Positions 41,601-51,425 of a DNA stretch of 64,000 bases are shown here, piece by piece; position 1 is the stretch's first letter; each line of letters begins with the position of its first letter. The stretch comes from Verrucomicrobiales bacterium (GTDB lineage: Bacteria; Verrucomicrobiota; Verrucomicrobiia; Verrucomicrobiales; V1-33), in contig JAQGPJ010000021.1 in assembly GCA_028293125.1 (NCBI GenBank), positions 62,001-126,000 on the forward strand, written 5' to 3'. The position numbers and the translations under genes are program-made. The notes below the pieces were generated by a model. It was not told the origin of the DNA and searched no databases. It was given only the letters and a program-made list of their open reading frames with translations.

Positions 41601-43389
41601 ATCCCGCCCATTCAGGCGGGGTAGCTTCAAAATCCATCCACTGATTCCCCGCCGGGTGCCGGAAACCGACTTTCCACGCGTGGAGGCAGAGGGGGGGATC
41701 GCCAAGGGAAAGGGTGGGCGTCTCCCCGGTGCGACCGCCGGGAAGATAAAGGGGATCGCCCATGACGGGCCAGCCGAGGTGGTGGAGATGCACCCGGATC
41801 TGGTTGGTGCGGCCGGTGAGGGGGCGGGCCTCCAGGAGGGTGGTGCCGTCGGAGTTGCGGCGGAGAACTTTGAATTCCGTGGTGGACGGCAGGCCGCCGG
41901 TTTCATCAATACGGCGGCTGCCGGCGTCGCCGCTGACGGCGCTGAGGGGGGCCTGACAGATAAAATCATCCTCCGGCGGATGGCCCAGGCAGCGGACCAG
42001 ATAGTGCTTCTCCACCTCCCCGCGCTCAAACTGGGGCTGCATGCGGGAGGCGAAATGCCGGGTGCGGCACACGATCACGAGTCCGGTGGTGTTGGCGTCC
42101 AGACGGTGGGCGGGACGCGGTTTCTGCGGATGCCATGCGGCGGCCAGAAACCAGGACAGCGTGTTGCGGTTGTAGCGTCCGCCGGGATGCATGGGCAGTG
42201 GCGCGGGTTTGTTAAGGACGATGATGGCCTCGTCCTCGTACAGAATTCCGATATCCGTGGCCACATCCGGCTCCAGCGTGCCGGGCACCCACTGCACCAG
42301 CCGCTGGCCGGCGCTCACACGGTCGTCCGGGCCGAGGGCTTCGCGGTTTTCATCCCGCAGCCGGCCGGCCTCAAAAACCGGCCCCCAGGTTTCGGGCGGG
42401 TGATGCGGCAGCACCTCCCGCAGGGCCTCCATCACCGTCAGGTCCTCACAGGACGCCGGCACTCTGAGCGGGCGGAAGTTGTCATAGGGCACGCTGCCCG
42501 GCAGCGGGTCGGTGACGCGGCGCAGGATTTCCCGGCGTTTCCGGATCTCCTCCTCCATGCGGTCCGCCGGGGCCTTCCAGCAGGCCGGGCAGGACTTGCC
42601 AGCCACATAGCGGTCCGATTCCAGATCCTCTTCCGTCAGGGGCGTTAGACAGGCGTAGCAGACGGCGCTGGAGGTTTCCTTCAGCGCCGGGTCCAAGCCC
42701 ACGCGCTGATCGAACACAAAGCACTCGCCCTCATAGTGATCGCTGCCGCATTCCTCGAAGTATTTCAAAATCCCGCCCTCAAGCTGATGCACTTGGGTGA
42801 AGCCCTCACGCTCCATGTAGGGGCCCGCCTTTTCGCAGCGGATGCCACCCGTGCAGAACATCACGATGGGCTGCGATTTCAGCTCATCCGGCAGTTCGCT
42901 GACCGCTTTGGGGAAATTCCGGAAATGATCCAGCCCCATTGTCCGTGCGTGACGGAAGGTGCCCAGCTTCACCTCGTAATCATTCCGCGTGTCCAGCAGC
43001 GTCACTGGGCGGCCCTCGTCCAGCCAGCGCTTCAGCTCTGCCGGCGACAGCTTTGGCACCGTGCGGCGGGAAGGGTCGATGCCCTCGACGCCGAAGGCGA
43101 TGATCTCCTTTTTAATCCGCACCAGCAGCCGGGTGAAGGGCTGGTGCGTGCTTTCGCTGAATTTGGCCTGCAACTTTTCCAAACCCGGCACGGACCGGAT
43201 ATCTGTCAGAAACGCCCCGATCTCCCCGCTGCCGCCCGCCATGAACAGATTGACGCCCTCCGTGCTGATCAGGATCGTGCCCTTCAGGTTCCAGGCGCGG
43301 CACTTCCGCAGCAGTTCGGCACGCCATTCCCTCAGTCCCTCCAAGCGGGCGAAATGATAGGCGGCAATGTTGGTGACCACGGCAGGCAT
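41599..43389 (-). CDS. Fusion of tRNA U34 hydroxylase (TrhO/YceA rhodanese) and RluA-family pseudouridine synthase
   Basis: The protein has 596 residues from the ATG at 43389 (MPAVVTNIAAYHF). Residues of about 1-310 match TrhO: an N-terminal acylphosphatase-like domain (GTILISTEGVNLFMAGG), a rhodanese domain with LLDTRNDYEVKLGTF and the active-site Cys in VMFCTGGIRCEKA, then a Cys-rich segment (CYACLTPL, CPACW). TrhO makes 5-hydroxyuridine at the tRNA wobble position. Residues of about 375-590 are an RluA-type synthase, with catalytic Asp in PAHRLDANTTGLVIV and LTGRTNQIRVHLHHLGWPV and GDPLY. RluA enzymes isomerise uridine in rRNA or tRNA. Joining two RNA-uridine modifiers in one chain suggests a shared tRNA substrate. 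Confidence 0.9.
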   Translation of the reverse strand: MPAVVTNIAAYHFARLEGLREWRAELLRKCRAWNLKGTILISTEGVNLFMAGGSGEIGAFLTDIRSVPGLEKLQAKFSESTHQPFTRLLVRIKKEIIAFGVEGIDPSRRTVPKLSPAELKRWLDEGRPVTLLDTRNDYEVKLGTFRHARTMGLDHFRNFPKAVSELPDELKSQPIVMFCTGGIRCEKAGPYMEREGFTQVHQLEGGILKYFEECGSDHYEGECFVFDQRVGLDPALKETSSAVCYACLTPLTEEDLESDRYVAGKSCPACWKAPADRMEEEIRKRREILRRVTDPLPGSVPYDNFRPLRVPASCEDLTVMEALREVLPHHPPETWGPVFEAGRLRDENREALGPDDRVSAGQRLVQWVPGTLEPDVATDIGILYEDEAIIVLNKPAPLPMHPGGRYNRNTLSWFLAAAWHPQKPRPAHRLDANTTGLVIVCRTRHFASRMQPQFERGEVEKHYLVRCLGHPPEDDFICQAPLSAVSGDAGSRRIDETGGLPSTTEFKVLRRNSDGTTLLEARPLTGRTNQIRVHLHHLGWPVMGDPLYLPGGRTGETPTLSLGDPPLCLHAWKVGFRHPAGNQWMDFEATPPEWAG

Positions 43390-43472
43390 AGCCCTCACGC
43401 TTGCAGTCCCGGAGCCGCCGCGTCAAGCCAAGGCCGGGGCCTGACCACCGCGGCGGGTGGATTCCCTCCTCG

Positions 43473-44471
43473 TCAGCCTCCTGTTCCCCGGCCCCGTGTT
43501 TTCAACCACTGGCTGACCACCTTCAGAGCCCGTGGGCGCTCGTCATCGTGCAGGATCAGGTGATAACTGTCCGGGAAAAACTCCAGCCGCTTCCACGGGG
43601 TGTCCAGTTTGGTGAAAAACTCCTCCACGCTTTCCCGGGCCACCAGTGGATCGTGCGGGGTGTAAAGCACCAGCACCGGGACCTTCACGCGCTGCGCGGC
43701 GGTGTCACTGCCCTGGATGAGCTGCTCGATCTCCGCAAAGAGCCGCAGGGTGAAAGCCGGCACATAGTGCGGCGTGTGGTGCATCTGCTCGCGGTGGGTC
43801 GTGTGGCTGGTGACCTGCACCTCGGCATTGGCCAGCTGCTCCAGGCTGATTTTTTTGCCGGGCACCAGATCGAGGGTGGCCCGCACGAGCAGGTTTTTGA
43901 AAAACGGCAGCTGCAGATTGTTCCTCAGCTTCACCACCGGGGAGCTCAGAATGATCCCCGCCGGCTCCAGCCGGGGATCGCTGATGGCCGCCGTGTGGAT
44001 GGCGATGAGGGCACCCAGGCTCTCGCCATACCAGTAAACCGGCAGGCCGCGATGATGCAGTTTCACCAAAGTGGCGAAATCTGTCAGGTCCTCCAACCAA
44101 CTCCGTCCGGAGCGGATATCCCCGCGCCGGGCCGTGTCGGGATCATTCCCCTGCCCCCGCAGCTGCATGCCATACACCGTGAAACCCTGGGCCGGCAGCG
44201 ACTCCCCCACCGGCCAGAAATCACTGGCCGCGCCGCTCAGGCCGTGAATGCAGATGACCACGCCTTTTGCCCGCACCGTTTTGCTTTTCCACACGGTAAA
44301 GGGCATGTCCTTGCCGTCGCGGCCGGCCCAGCAGCCCGCCGTCAGGTCCATGGTCATGGAGGCGCGGCGCGGCGGCGTCCCCGGCGTGGCGCACTGCGTC
44401 AGGCAGAGGCAGAGCAGGAGGGCGGGCAGCAGAAGCAGGCGGATCGGCAGGGGGGGGGCCGCAGGCATCAC
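43473..44471 (-). CDS. Exported alpha/beta hydrolase (monoacylglycerol lipase/serine aminopeptidase type)
   Basis: The protein has 332 residues. The hydrophobic N-terminus IRLLLLPALLLCLCLTQC ends in a lipobox-like Cys, but Gln at -1 is atypical, so it may be a plain signal peptide. The Hydrolase_4 core follows: oxyanion region ICIHGLSGAASDFWPV, nucleophile Ser in YWYGESLGAL, acid Asp in VLYTPHDPLV and His in DSYHLILHDDE, so the triad is complete. Likely substrates are lysophospholipids, monoglycerides or other esters in the periplasm. It lies 30 bp upstream of nothing obvious and 30 bp downstream of the OmpA-domain gene on the same strand, possibly an operon. Confidence 0.85.
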   Translation of the reverse strand: MMPAAPPLPIRLLLLPALLLCLCLTQCATPGTPPRRASMTMDLTAGCWAGRDGKDMPFTVWKSKTVRAKGVVICIHGLSGAASDFWPVGESLPAQGFTVYGMQLRGQGNDPDTARRGDIRSGRSWLEDLTDFATLVKLHHRGLPVYWYGESLGALIAIHTAAISDPRLEPAGIILSSPVVKLRNNLQLPFFKNLLVRATLDLVPGKKISLEQLANAEVQVTSHTTHREQMHHTPHYVPAFTLRLFAEIEQLIQGSDTAAQRVKVPVLVLYTPHDPLVARESVEEFFTKLDTPWKRLEFFPDSYHLILHDDERPRALKVVSQWLKTRGRGTGG

Positions 44472-44501
44472 TCAATCAGTTCCGTTATCCGCGCCCGTTG
44501 G

Positions 44502-45566
44502 TCATTTCTTTGTCTTGTGAATTTCCACGCGGCGGTTCAGCGCCTGCTCCGCAGCGGTCCCGTTGGGATTCACCTCCTTCAGCGGCTGCGTCTCGCCCCG
44601 CCCCTCCACCAGGATAGAGGTACCGTCGATGCGCAGGGTCTCCACCAGCCAGTCCTTCACTGCCTGCGCCCGGGCCTCGCTCAGTGACTGGTTGGAAACC
44701 TCATCCCCAATGGTGTCTGTGTGACCGATCAGCCTGAAAACCGCATGGTCATTGGTCTGGATGATGATTGCCAGCTTTTGAAGGCTGATCCGGGCATCGG
44801 ACTTCAGTTCCGCGGATCCAAAATCAAACAGCAGGTCCGTTTTCAGCATGGTTTTGAAGTTCCCCTCAATGGGGCCCTTGTAATTCACCAGATCATCCAG
44901 ACTGGCGAAACCATCCACCCCGCCATTGCCGCCGGTGCCTTTTTTGCTGCTGCTGAGGATGTCGGACTTCAGGTCCGCCCCGCCGCCGGTAGCCTCGTTC
45001 AAATCCAAGGAAACCTGGTCATCCGCTGCACGCTGGGAGTTTTTCAGCATGGAGGATTTGGAGAGGATGGTGTTCTTCAGATTCTCCGGGGCGGCGCGGA
45101 TAGCCGCCAGATCGTCCATCAGATCCCCCGCCGTGCCCGGAGCCGGAGTGCTCTGCGTCACATTGGCCGCCGGCGTCCTGATGGTGGGGGTCATGATCAG
45201 ATCCCGCTCCTTCAGCGCCTCCGCCAGCTGGGTGATGTCCGGCACGGCGATCACGGCGGAGGTCTCCGGCACCTTCTGGGTCAGGTCCGGGGTCTGCGGG
45301 GTCAGGTTCTTCAGGATGTCCGCCGGAACCGTCACGCGCTCGACCTCGGTGTGGAAGACACCGGTGCGCAGCTCCTTCGGCATGACCTGCACCGTGGACA
45401 CGGTCAGCTTGGTGCGCTTCATCCACACAAAGAGGCCCGCGTGGACGACCACGGAGGTCATCACAGCCATGAGGATCCACCACCGCAGGTCCCAGGCGGT
45501 CGTGGTGGTGCGGAAGCCCGGGCCGCTGCCCAGAGCGTCCCAGCGGGGGGGGGAGGAGGATGCCAT
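44502..45566 (-). CDS. Membrane-anchored OmpA-domain protein
   Basis: The protein has 354 residues from the ATG at 45566 (MASSSPPR); a start at 45593 would run through a short direct repeat. One membrane helix lies at about residues 30-50 (WWILMAVMTSVVVHAGLFVW). The periplasmic part has a long Thr/Pro-rich and helical middle with SLDLNEATGGGADLK. The C-terminal OmpA/MotB-type peptidoglycan-binding domain (about 245-352) has LLFDFGSAELKSDARISLQ, LIGHTDTIGDEVSNQSLSEARAQAV and NRRVEI. It should tether the inner membrane to the cell wall. The short N-terminal cytoplasmic part and TonB/MotB-like topology leave its partner unknown. Confidence 0.87.
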   Translation of the reverse strand: MASSSPPRWDALGSGPGFRTTTTAWDLRWWILMAVMTSVVVHAGLFVWMKRTKLTVSTVQVMPKELRTGVFHTEVERVTVPADILKNLTPQTPDLTQKVPETSAVIAVPDITQLAEALKERDLIMTPTIRTPAANVTQSTPAPGTAGDLMDDLAAIRAAPENLKNTILSKSSMLKNSQRAADDQVSLDLNEATGGGADLKSDILSSSKKGTGGNGGVDGFASLDDLVNYKGPIEGNFKTMLKTDLLFDFGSAELKSDARISLQKLAIIIQTNDHAVFRLIGHTDTIGDEVSNQSLSEARAQAVKDWLVETLRIDGTSILVEGRGETQPLKEVNPNGTAAEQALNRRVEIHKTKK

Positions 45567-45570
45567 AACA

Positions 45571-45605
45571 GACAGAGGGTTCAGGTCAGACAAAGGATTC
45601 AGGTC
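45571..45605. repeat. 17-bp imperfect direct repeat with GGTTCAG core
   Basis: GACAGAGGGTTCAGGTC (45571-45587) and GACAAAGGATTCAGGTC (45589-45605) differ at two positions. They lie just upstream of the OmpA-domain start. Confidence 0.7.
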
Positions 45606-45727
45606 GCCGATGCCGATGCCACCCGCATTCTATCACTCTCCCAGCTGTCCAACAGCGGAAAATCCACTGCCCGCCCGCCGCCGGATTCCGGCGACGGGTT
45701 TTTGGAGCGTGGCCCAGGCAAGGCCTC

Positions 45728-48700
45728 TCAGCGGGCTTTGAGACGGTAAAACGCGCCTTTTTCGGGAGGACTGCTGTCCGTGAACCGCACAGCCCCGGTT
45801 TCATCTGCGGTCACATGGCCGCTGAAATCCCAAGTGACGAGATCCTGGCTGCGCTGGAGGATATAGGTGATGCCCGCCACCGCCTGGAACCGCACGGAGG
45901 CTTCCCCATCCGGCAGAACCATGATTTCCGGAGCGATGCCCTCCTGCCCGAAAGGCCAGGCCGCATAGGGGCGGGCGGTGCCTTGAAGGTTCAGAGTGAT
46001 TTCCGGCTGTTCAGGATCGTTGGAGACGATGCGCACGGCGCCGGATTTGAAGCCGGGGGAGGACGGAAAGAAGCGCAGCACCATATACGACCATTTGCCC
46101 TGGGGGACTGTTATCTGGGCAGGGGCTTCCAGTATGAAAAAATCCCGCCCGTTCAGCATCATCACTCCGCCACCCAAGCCAGTCCCGCCAGTGTTCCGGA
46201 TAAGGACGGTACGGTCCACCGGCTGTCCGGCATCCACGATGCCGAAGTCCACTGTGGAGCCATTGGGCAGATCCCAGCCTGTGGGCTCCGCCGCACCGGG
46301 CGGCGGCAATGCTCCCGGCAGCTGCTCCACCGATATCCGGCCCCTTGCCGGAACAGTATATGAACAAAGGATGACTCTGTTATAACCCGGCCTGCCGACC
46401 GCCCACAGTTTGAGATCAGGATAGTAATCCAGCGTTTTCCGATAACGTGAGATTGGACTCTCCGTCATGACGCTGTTGCGGAAGTCCACGGCTCCGCTCA
46501 TGGCGCCCCCGGTCCGTCCCGTTCCGAGAATCATGGCATTTATCCCTTGAGAGCCGGGGGACCGGCTCACAATACTCGTTGCCCAGGCCCCATCACCCCA
46601 AGTGATAACAGGCGGCATTCCCTGGATATTCGCCGCGACACTTCCAATGAGGGAGTTGGCGGCGGACACTTCACCTATAATTCCCTGTGTTCCTCCCGCG
46701 AGGGTGACCGCCCCTGTTTTGGCGACCGTGGCTTTGTTGGTCCAGTTCGGGCTGACCACAGTGTAGTTGCCGTTGGCCAGCACCGTGACCCCGCCGGGAT
46801 ACGAAAAATCTCCTGCGCCCACAAAATCACCCGAGGTGCCGCCGGTAAGTGAATTGGCTGCGGAGACTGTTCCACTCAGGGGTTTGAAGCCATCCGCCCA
46901 CGTGACCGCCCCGCGGTTGGCCGACCATGAGGGGCTGACAATCACAAAGTGGCCGTTGGCCAGCGGCTGGACTCCACCGCTGCCCACATAGTCCTGATGG
47001 CTGAAGCCCGTAAGGGCATTGGCCTGATTGAACACCCCCGCCCCGTCCGTGGAGCCCCGCATCCACATGACCGCTCCCGCCTCATCCCCGGTCGCATTTC
47101 TCCAGTAGGGGCAATTGATCACATAGGCGCCGGAGCCCAGCGCCACCACCCGGCTCAGTCCCAGTCCCTGCTGCGGGGAAAGACCGGTCAGCGAATTCGC
47201 CTCCGTGACAGGACCGGTGCGGCCCGTGAGGCCGTCCCCCCAGGTCACCGCTCCCTGGCGCTGATTCCACTGCGGACTGGCCACGGTGTAATGGCCGTCA
47301 GCCAGCGCGGTGATTCCGGCCACACCCACCTGATCGCCGGCATGACTGCCGGTGAGGGAATTGGCGGCGGAGACGGGGCCGGTCGCAGGCCCGCCGCTAC
47401 CGCTCCCGATCCAGGTGACCGCTCCGGCATTGACGGCCGCGCCGTCCGCCCAGGCGGGGGACGACACCACGGCATTTCCGTTGGCCAGCAGAGTCAGGCC
47501 GCCCTGCCCCGCCAAGTCTCCCGGCTGACCGCCAATCAGGGAATTGGCAGCACTGATTTTCCCGGAAATGGCGGTTCCCGCTTGGCCCCAAGTGACCGCT
47601 CCCCGGTTCTGCGACCATTGCGGGCTGAGCACCGCGTACCCGCCCTCCGGCAGAGCGGCGAGCCCGCCCGAACCCAGCCGGTCCGTGGAGTCTCCCCCCG
47701 TGAGCGCTGTCCCATCCTGGACCGTGCCGGCGCTTCCCACAGTCCCATTGCCCCAGACCACCGCACCCCGTCCCCCATCGAAATCAGGCCATGCGGCCAC
47801 ATAATTTCCGTCCTTCAGTCCCTGAACCACTGGCACCCCTCCGGCAATCTCCCCGGGGCAGAACAGGGAATTCGAGGAGCTGATCTGGCCATTGATTCCC
47901 ATATCCGCCGATATCCAGGTAACCCCCGCGGAACTGCGCACCACACCGTTTCCATTGCTGAGGATCTCAATCCCACCGTCCCCGACGAGATAGCCAATGA
48001 GGGAATTGAACGCGCCGACCACACCACTGACACCACCCTCGCCCCGCCCCAGCGTGACCGCGCCGGTGACGGAGGAGACTCCGAAGGACATATTCCACAC
48101 CGGACTCAGGACGAGGTAGTTTCCATTCGGCAGAGGAATCACCCCCGGCCCCCCGCCGAAGGTGGCGCAGCCCCCCACATCATCCTTCTCCCGGCTGCCC
48201 ACCAGGGAATTGGCCGCCGATACCGTGCCGCTGACGCCGGTGGCCGCATTCCCCCAGGTGACGGCCCCCGCGCGGAAGGCCCCCTGATGGCTCCAGCTGC
48301 CGCTGCGGATCACATAATGGCCATTGGTCAGCACCACCACACCGCCATCCCCCACCATATCTCCCTCCGAGGAGCCGGTCAGGGTGCTGAGGAGCGTGCC
48401 CGTGCGGGAAAAAAGGTAAACAGCGCCCGCATCCTTCACCGGGCCTGGCGCATCATACCAAGGATCCGTGACCACCAGATTGCCATTCGGCAGCAGCGCC
48501 ACCTCCCATCCAAACCGTTCGCTGCCCGGAGGGCCCACCCTGTCCGTGGCCAGAATATCCGGGGCGACGGCAGAGGTGGCGGTGACCGTGAAGGAGAATT
48601 CCGGCACTGACGGATCATTGGTCAGGATCCGGACAACCGCCGTTGAGACACCGGCCTGCACGGGAGTGAAAACCAGAGGAATGGACACCGTTCCCTGCCG

Positions 48701-51184
48701 GGGAACGGAGACTCCCTCTGCCGGCAGCAGCAGCGCGAACTGCGCATCCGAAACCGTGACTGAAGTGATCCGCAGACTGGCATATCCGGTATTGCCAAAA
48801 ATCAGATTCAGGGCCTTCACGGATCCAGGAGCCGTTTCCCCGGCCATGGCCACCGTGGATCCCGCCGTGACCCCGGCGCCATTCTCCTGCACCAGCTTCA
48901 GTTGCGGGACGTTGGCCGTCTCCGCGCTGAGAACTGTGACGCGGTTGCCCCCCGGCACCCCCACCAGCAATCTTTTTCCGGCTCCATCCCAGGAAAAGGA
49001 GGAGGAGTTGCCCGTGCCCACAACGCTGTTGGACTCACTGATGATGCCGGTTGGCGGCGCGGTGCCAGCTGAATAAAACAGGGCACCTTTGATGAGACCG
49101 GATTCGCTGGTCCATTCCGGATTCCGGAGCACATATGCACCTTCCGCCAGAGGAATGGCTTTGTACTGCCCCAAATACTGCTCCCTCACGGTTCCAGTAA
49201 GGGAATTCGCGGCGGAGATCACCAAACTGGTGGCGGCAGCGCCAGAGGCCCAGGTAACGGCCCCTGCCTGGAAACCGTTGGTTTTCCACATCGGACTGCC
49301 GATGACATAATTGCCGTCCGGCAGCGGCGTCACGCCTCCCAGCCTGGTGTCGAATCCGCCGCCGGCGAAGTCGCCGGTGTTTCCGATGATGGAATTCTCC
49401 TCCGTCACCGTTCCGATGCGTCCGGCGGCGCCGTCGCACCAGGTCACGGCACCCCGCCGTCCCTTCCAGTAAGGACTGGAAACCACGTAATGGCCATTCA
49501 CCAAGGCCGTCACCCGGCCTCCGGCGGCATAGGTGGTGATGTTCAGGGATCCTCCTATATAATCGCCCGCCCCGGCGCCGGTAAGAGAATTAGCCTCCGT
49601 GACCGGGCCCGTCAGTCCCGTGTTTCCATTCACCCATGTGACCGCTCCGGCACCGCCCAAAGCACCCTTTTTCCATTTGGGGCTGGCGGCCACAAAATTG
49701 CCATTGGCCAAGGGAACCACCCCTCCGCTGGAGACGAGATCATTGGCCTGCGTGCCGGTGAGGGAATTCTCCGCTGAAAGCACTCCCGATGAGGGCATGG
49801 TGCCGTCCATCAGGCGCACCCCGCCGGCGTCCAAGGCGGATCCGTTGTCCCACAACTCCCCGGCCACCACATAGTTTCCGGAGGTCAGCGCCGCCGTGCG
49901 GCCGATGGCATCCCCGGCTTTGGATCCGGTGACCGAATTGGCCTCCGTGACAGGCCCGGTGGTGGCGCCATCGCTCCGACACCAGGTGGCGGCTCCCGCA
50001 TCCACGATAGCCCCCTTGTCCCAACGGAATGAGGAGACCACATAATTTCCGTTTTTCAGAGCCACCACTCCCTCCACATCCCGAAACGCGTTGTCGTAGT
50101 TGGAGATTTTGTCCCCCTCCGTGACTCCAACGAGGGAATTCTCCTCCGTGACCGCTCCGGCCCTCCCGGCACTGCCCGGACACCAGGTCACCGCTCCGGC
50201 GTTTTTCACCGCTCCCCGGCTCCAGTTGGGACTGCTCACCACATAATCCCCGCTGGCCAGCACCGTGATGCTGCGGCCCTGAATCCTTCCTCCACCCACC
50301 CAATCCCCCTCCTGAGTTCCCACCAAGGAGTTTTGAGAAGTGATCGCTCCTGTCCTTCCGGTTTTGCCGTCACACCAGGTGACGGCCCCCAGACCACCCA
50401 GGCCTCCGCTTTTCCAATAAGGGGTGGAGAGCACATAGTTTCCCTCTCCCACCTCCGTCACGCCGCCGCCATTCAGCTTCTGGCCGACCGCCATGCCCGC
50501 CGCGGTTCCCACAAGGGAATTGGCGTCACTGATCACTCCCCGGACTCCCTTGGTGCCGTCCCCCCAGGTCACCGCGCCAGCGTTCCGGAGAGGAGGGGCA
50601 CCATTCTGCCAAGTCCAAGTCGGGCTGCAGACCACATAATTTCCGTTGCTGAGCGCCACCACTCCTCCCAGTCCCCTGGTCTGGGAGGAATCCCCTATCT
50701 GGTCATCATACGTGGTTCCCACAAGAGAATTATCCGGAGAGACCTCCCCGCTGACTCCCGTGGTCATGCTGCCCCAGGTCACCGCCCCGGCGTCGACCGC
50801 CTTGCCGTTGTCCCAACGGTAGCTGACGATCACAAAATTCCCATTGGCCAGCACGGTGATGCCGCCGCTGCCCACCCGGTCATCCGCGCTGCTGCCGGTC
50901 AAAGTGCTGATCAGGGCCCCGTCCCGGCTGTATAGAAAGACACCTCCGGTCTGAACATCGCGCCCCGGAGGCTGGTAATACTGGTCCACCACCACATAGT
51001 TGCCATTGGACAGGACCTTCACATCGCCCCCGAACTGATAGGTGCCGGGAGGACCGGCGAGGTCGGTCATACCGGCCCGCAGCACCGGGCCGCCGGCTCC
51101 CAAAGTTCCGCAGAAGGACAGTAAAACATTAAAATTCCGGATTGATTTCCAAACACGGGGCGATGGCTGGCGGATAGAGGGCAT
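45728..51184 (-). CDS. Giant secreted repeat protein, duplicated propeller-plus-ASH architecture
   Basis: The protein has 1,818 residues from the ATG at 51184 (MPSIRQPS; a TTG at 51190 adds two), with an N-terminal export signal to about residue 38. It contains about 22 repeats of 55 residues or so with the consensus ANSLxGxxxGDxVG, then NGNYVVxSPxW, then AGAVTW, which fit the DUF5650-type repeat. They fall in two sets of about 11. Each set opens with an LAGPPGxYxFGxxV segment and ends with an ASH/'choice-of-anchor D'-like domain (VFTPVQAGVSTAVVRILTND and FFPSSPGFKSGAVRIVSND). Thus the entire layout occurs twice. The C-terminus (ITYILQRSQDLVTWDF ... FYRLKAR) is the usual verrucomicrobial ending. 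It is probably a cell-surface or outer-membrane-linked adhesin or scaffold. Confidence 0.85.
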   Translation of the reverse strand: MPSIRQPSPRVWKSIRNFNVLLSFCGTLGAGGPVLRAGMTDLAGPPGTYQFGGDVKVLSNGNYVVVDQYYQPPGRDVQTGGVFLYSRDGALISTLTGSSADDRVGSGGITVLANGNFVIVSYRWDNGKAVDAGAVTWGSMTTGVSGEVSPDNSLVGTTYDDQIGDSSQTRGLGGVVALSNGNYVVCSPTWTWQNGAPPLRNAGAVTWGDGTKGVRGVISDANSLVGTAAGMAVGQKLNGGGVTEVGEGNYVLSTPYWKSGGLGGLGAVTWCDGKTGRTGAITSQNSLVGTQEGDWVGGGRIQGRSITVLASGDYVVSSPNWSRGAVKNAGAVTWCPGSAGRAGAVTEENSLVGVTEGDKISNYDNAFRDVEGVVALKNGNYVVSSFRWDKGAIVDAGAATWCRSDGATTGPVTEANSVTGSKAGDAIGRTAALTSGNYVVAGELWDNGSALDAGGVRLMDGTMPSSGVLSAENSLTGTQANDLVSSGGVVPLANGNFVAASPKWKKGALGGAGAVTWVNGNTGLTGPVTEANSLTGAGAGDYIGGSLNITTYAAGGRVTALVNGHYVVSSPYWKGRRGAVTWCDGAAGRIGTVTEENSIIGNTGDFAGGGFDTRLGGVTPLPDGNYVIGSPMWKTNGFQAGAVTWASGAAATSLVISAANSLTGTVREQYLGQYKAIPLAEGAYVLRNPEWTSESGLIKGALFYSAGTAPPTGIISESNSVVGTGNSSSFSWDGAGKRLLVGVPGGNRVTVLSAETANVPQLKLVQENGAGVTAGSTVAMAGETAPGSVKALNLIFGNTGYASLRITSVTVSDAQFALLLPAEGVSVPRQGTVSIPLVFTPVQAGVSTAVVRILTNDPSVPEFSFTVTATSAVAPDILATDRVGPPGSERFGWEVALLPNGNLVVTDPWYDAPGPVKDAGAVYLFSRTGTLLSTLTGSSEGDMVGDGGVVVLTNGHYVIRSGSWSHQGAFRAGAVTWGNAATGVSGTVSAANSLVGSREKDDVGGCATFGGGPGVIPLPNGNYLVLSPVWNMSFGVSSVTGAVTLGRGEGGVSGVVGAFNSLIGYLVGDGGIEILSNGNGVVRSSAGVTWISADMGINGQISSSNSLFCPGEIAGGVPVVQGLKDGNYVAAWPDFDGGRGAVVWGNGTVGSAGTVQDGTALTGGDSTDRLGSGGLAALPEGGYAVLSPQWSQNRGAVTWGQAGTAISGKISAANSLIGGQPGDLAGQGGLTLLANGNAVVSSPAWADGAAVNAGAVTWIGSGSGGPATGPVSAANSLTGSHAGDQVGVAGITALADGHYTVASPQWNQRQGAVTWGDGLTGRTGPVTEANSLTGLSPQQGLGLSRVVALGSGAYVINCPYWRNATGDEAGAVMWMRGSTDGAGVFNQANALTGFSHQDYVGSGGVQPLANGHFVIVSPSWSANRGAVTWADGFKPLSGTVSAANSLTGGTSGDFVGAGDFSYPGGVTVLANGNYTVVSPNWTNKATVAKTGAVTLAGGTQGIIGEVSAANSLIGSVAANIQGMPPVITWGDGAWATSIVSRSPGSQGINAMILGTGRTGGAMSGAVDFRNSVMTESPISRYRKTLDYYPDLKLWAVGRPGYNRVILCSYTVPARGRISVEQLPGALPPPGAAEPTGWDLPNGSTVDFGIVDAGQPVDRTVLIRNTGGTGLGGGVMMLNGRDFFILEAPAQITVPQGKWSYMVLRFFPSSPGFKSGAVRIVSNDPEQPEITLNLQGTARPYAAWPFGQEGIAPEIMVLPDGEASVRFQAVAGITYILQRSQDLVTWDFSGHVTADETGAVRFTDSSPPEKGAFYRLKAR

Positions 51185-51240
51185 GAACAAACAAAGAATG
51201 GCTTCGGTTCGCCATCTTATAATCCCCCGTCATTCAGCAC

Positions 51241-51260
51241 AACGGTCTTTATTGACCGTT
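51241..51260. terminator. Hairpin AACGGTC/GACCGTT
   Basis: A perfect 7-bp stem with a TTTATT loop, on the minus strand 3' of the DUF3472 gene and just upstream of the giant repeat gene. It may end the former or sit in the promoter of the latter, for which TATAAG follows on the minus strand. Confidence 0.4.
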
Positions 51261-51425
51261 AGTTACAAAAAACAGGATTTGACTGCTTCCGCAGCTCCCA
51301 CGGGACGGGAAGAGCATGAAAAGCCACAGGCCGGCCGGAAAATCACCGGTTCTGCTCCACCGCGTGCGGGATCGAGCCGAAGCGGGCGGTTTGGATTTGC
51401 CCGGCGTGACCAAAAGGAGGGCCTG

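Noticed and set aside
43473-44471. Certain lipoprotein assignment for the hydrolase
   Set aside because: The Cys follows Gln (LTQC), which does not fit the lipobox; left as an exported protein.
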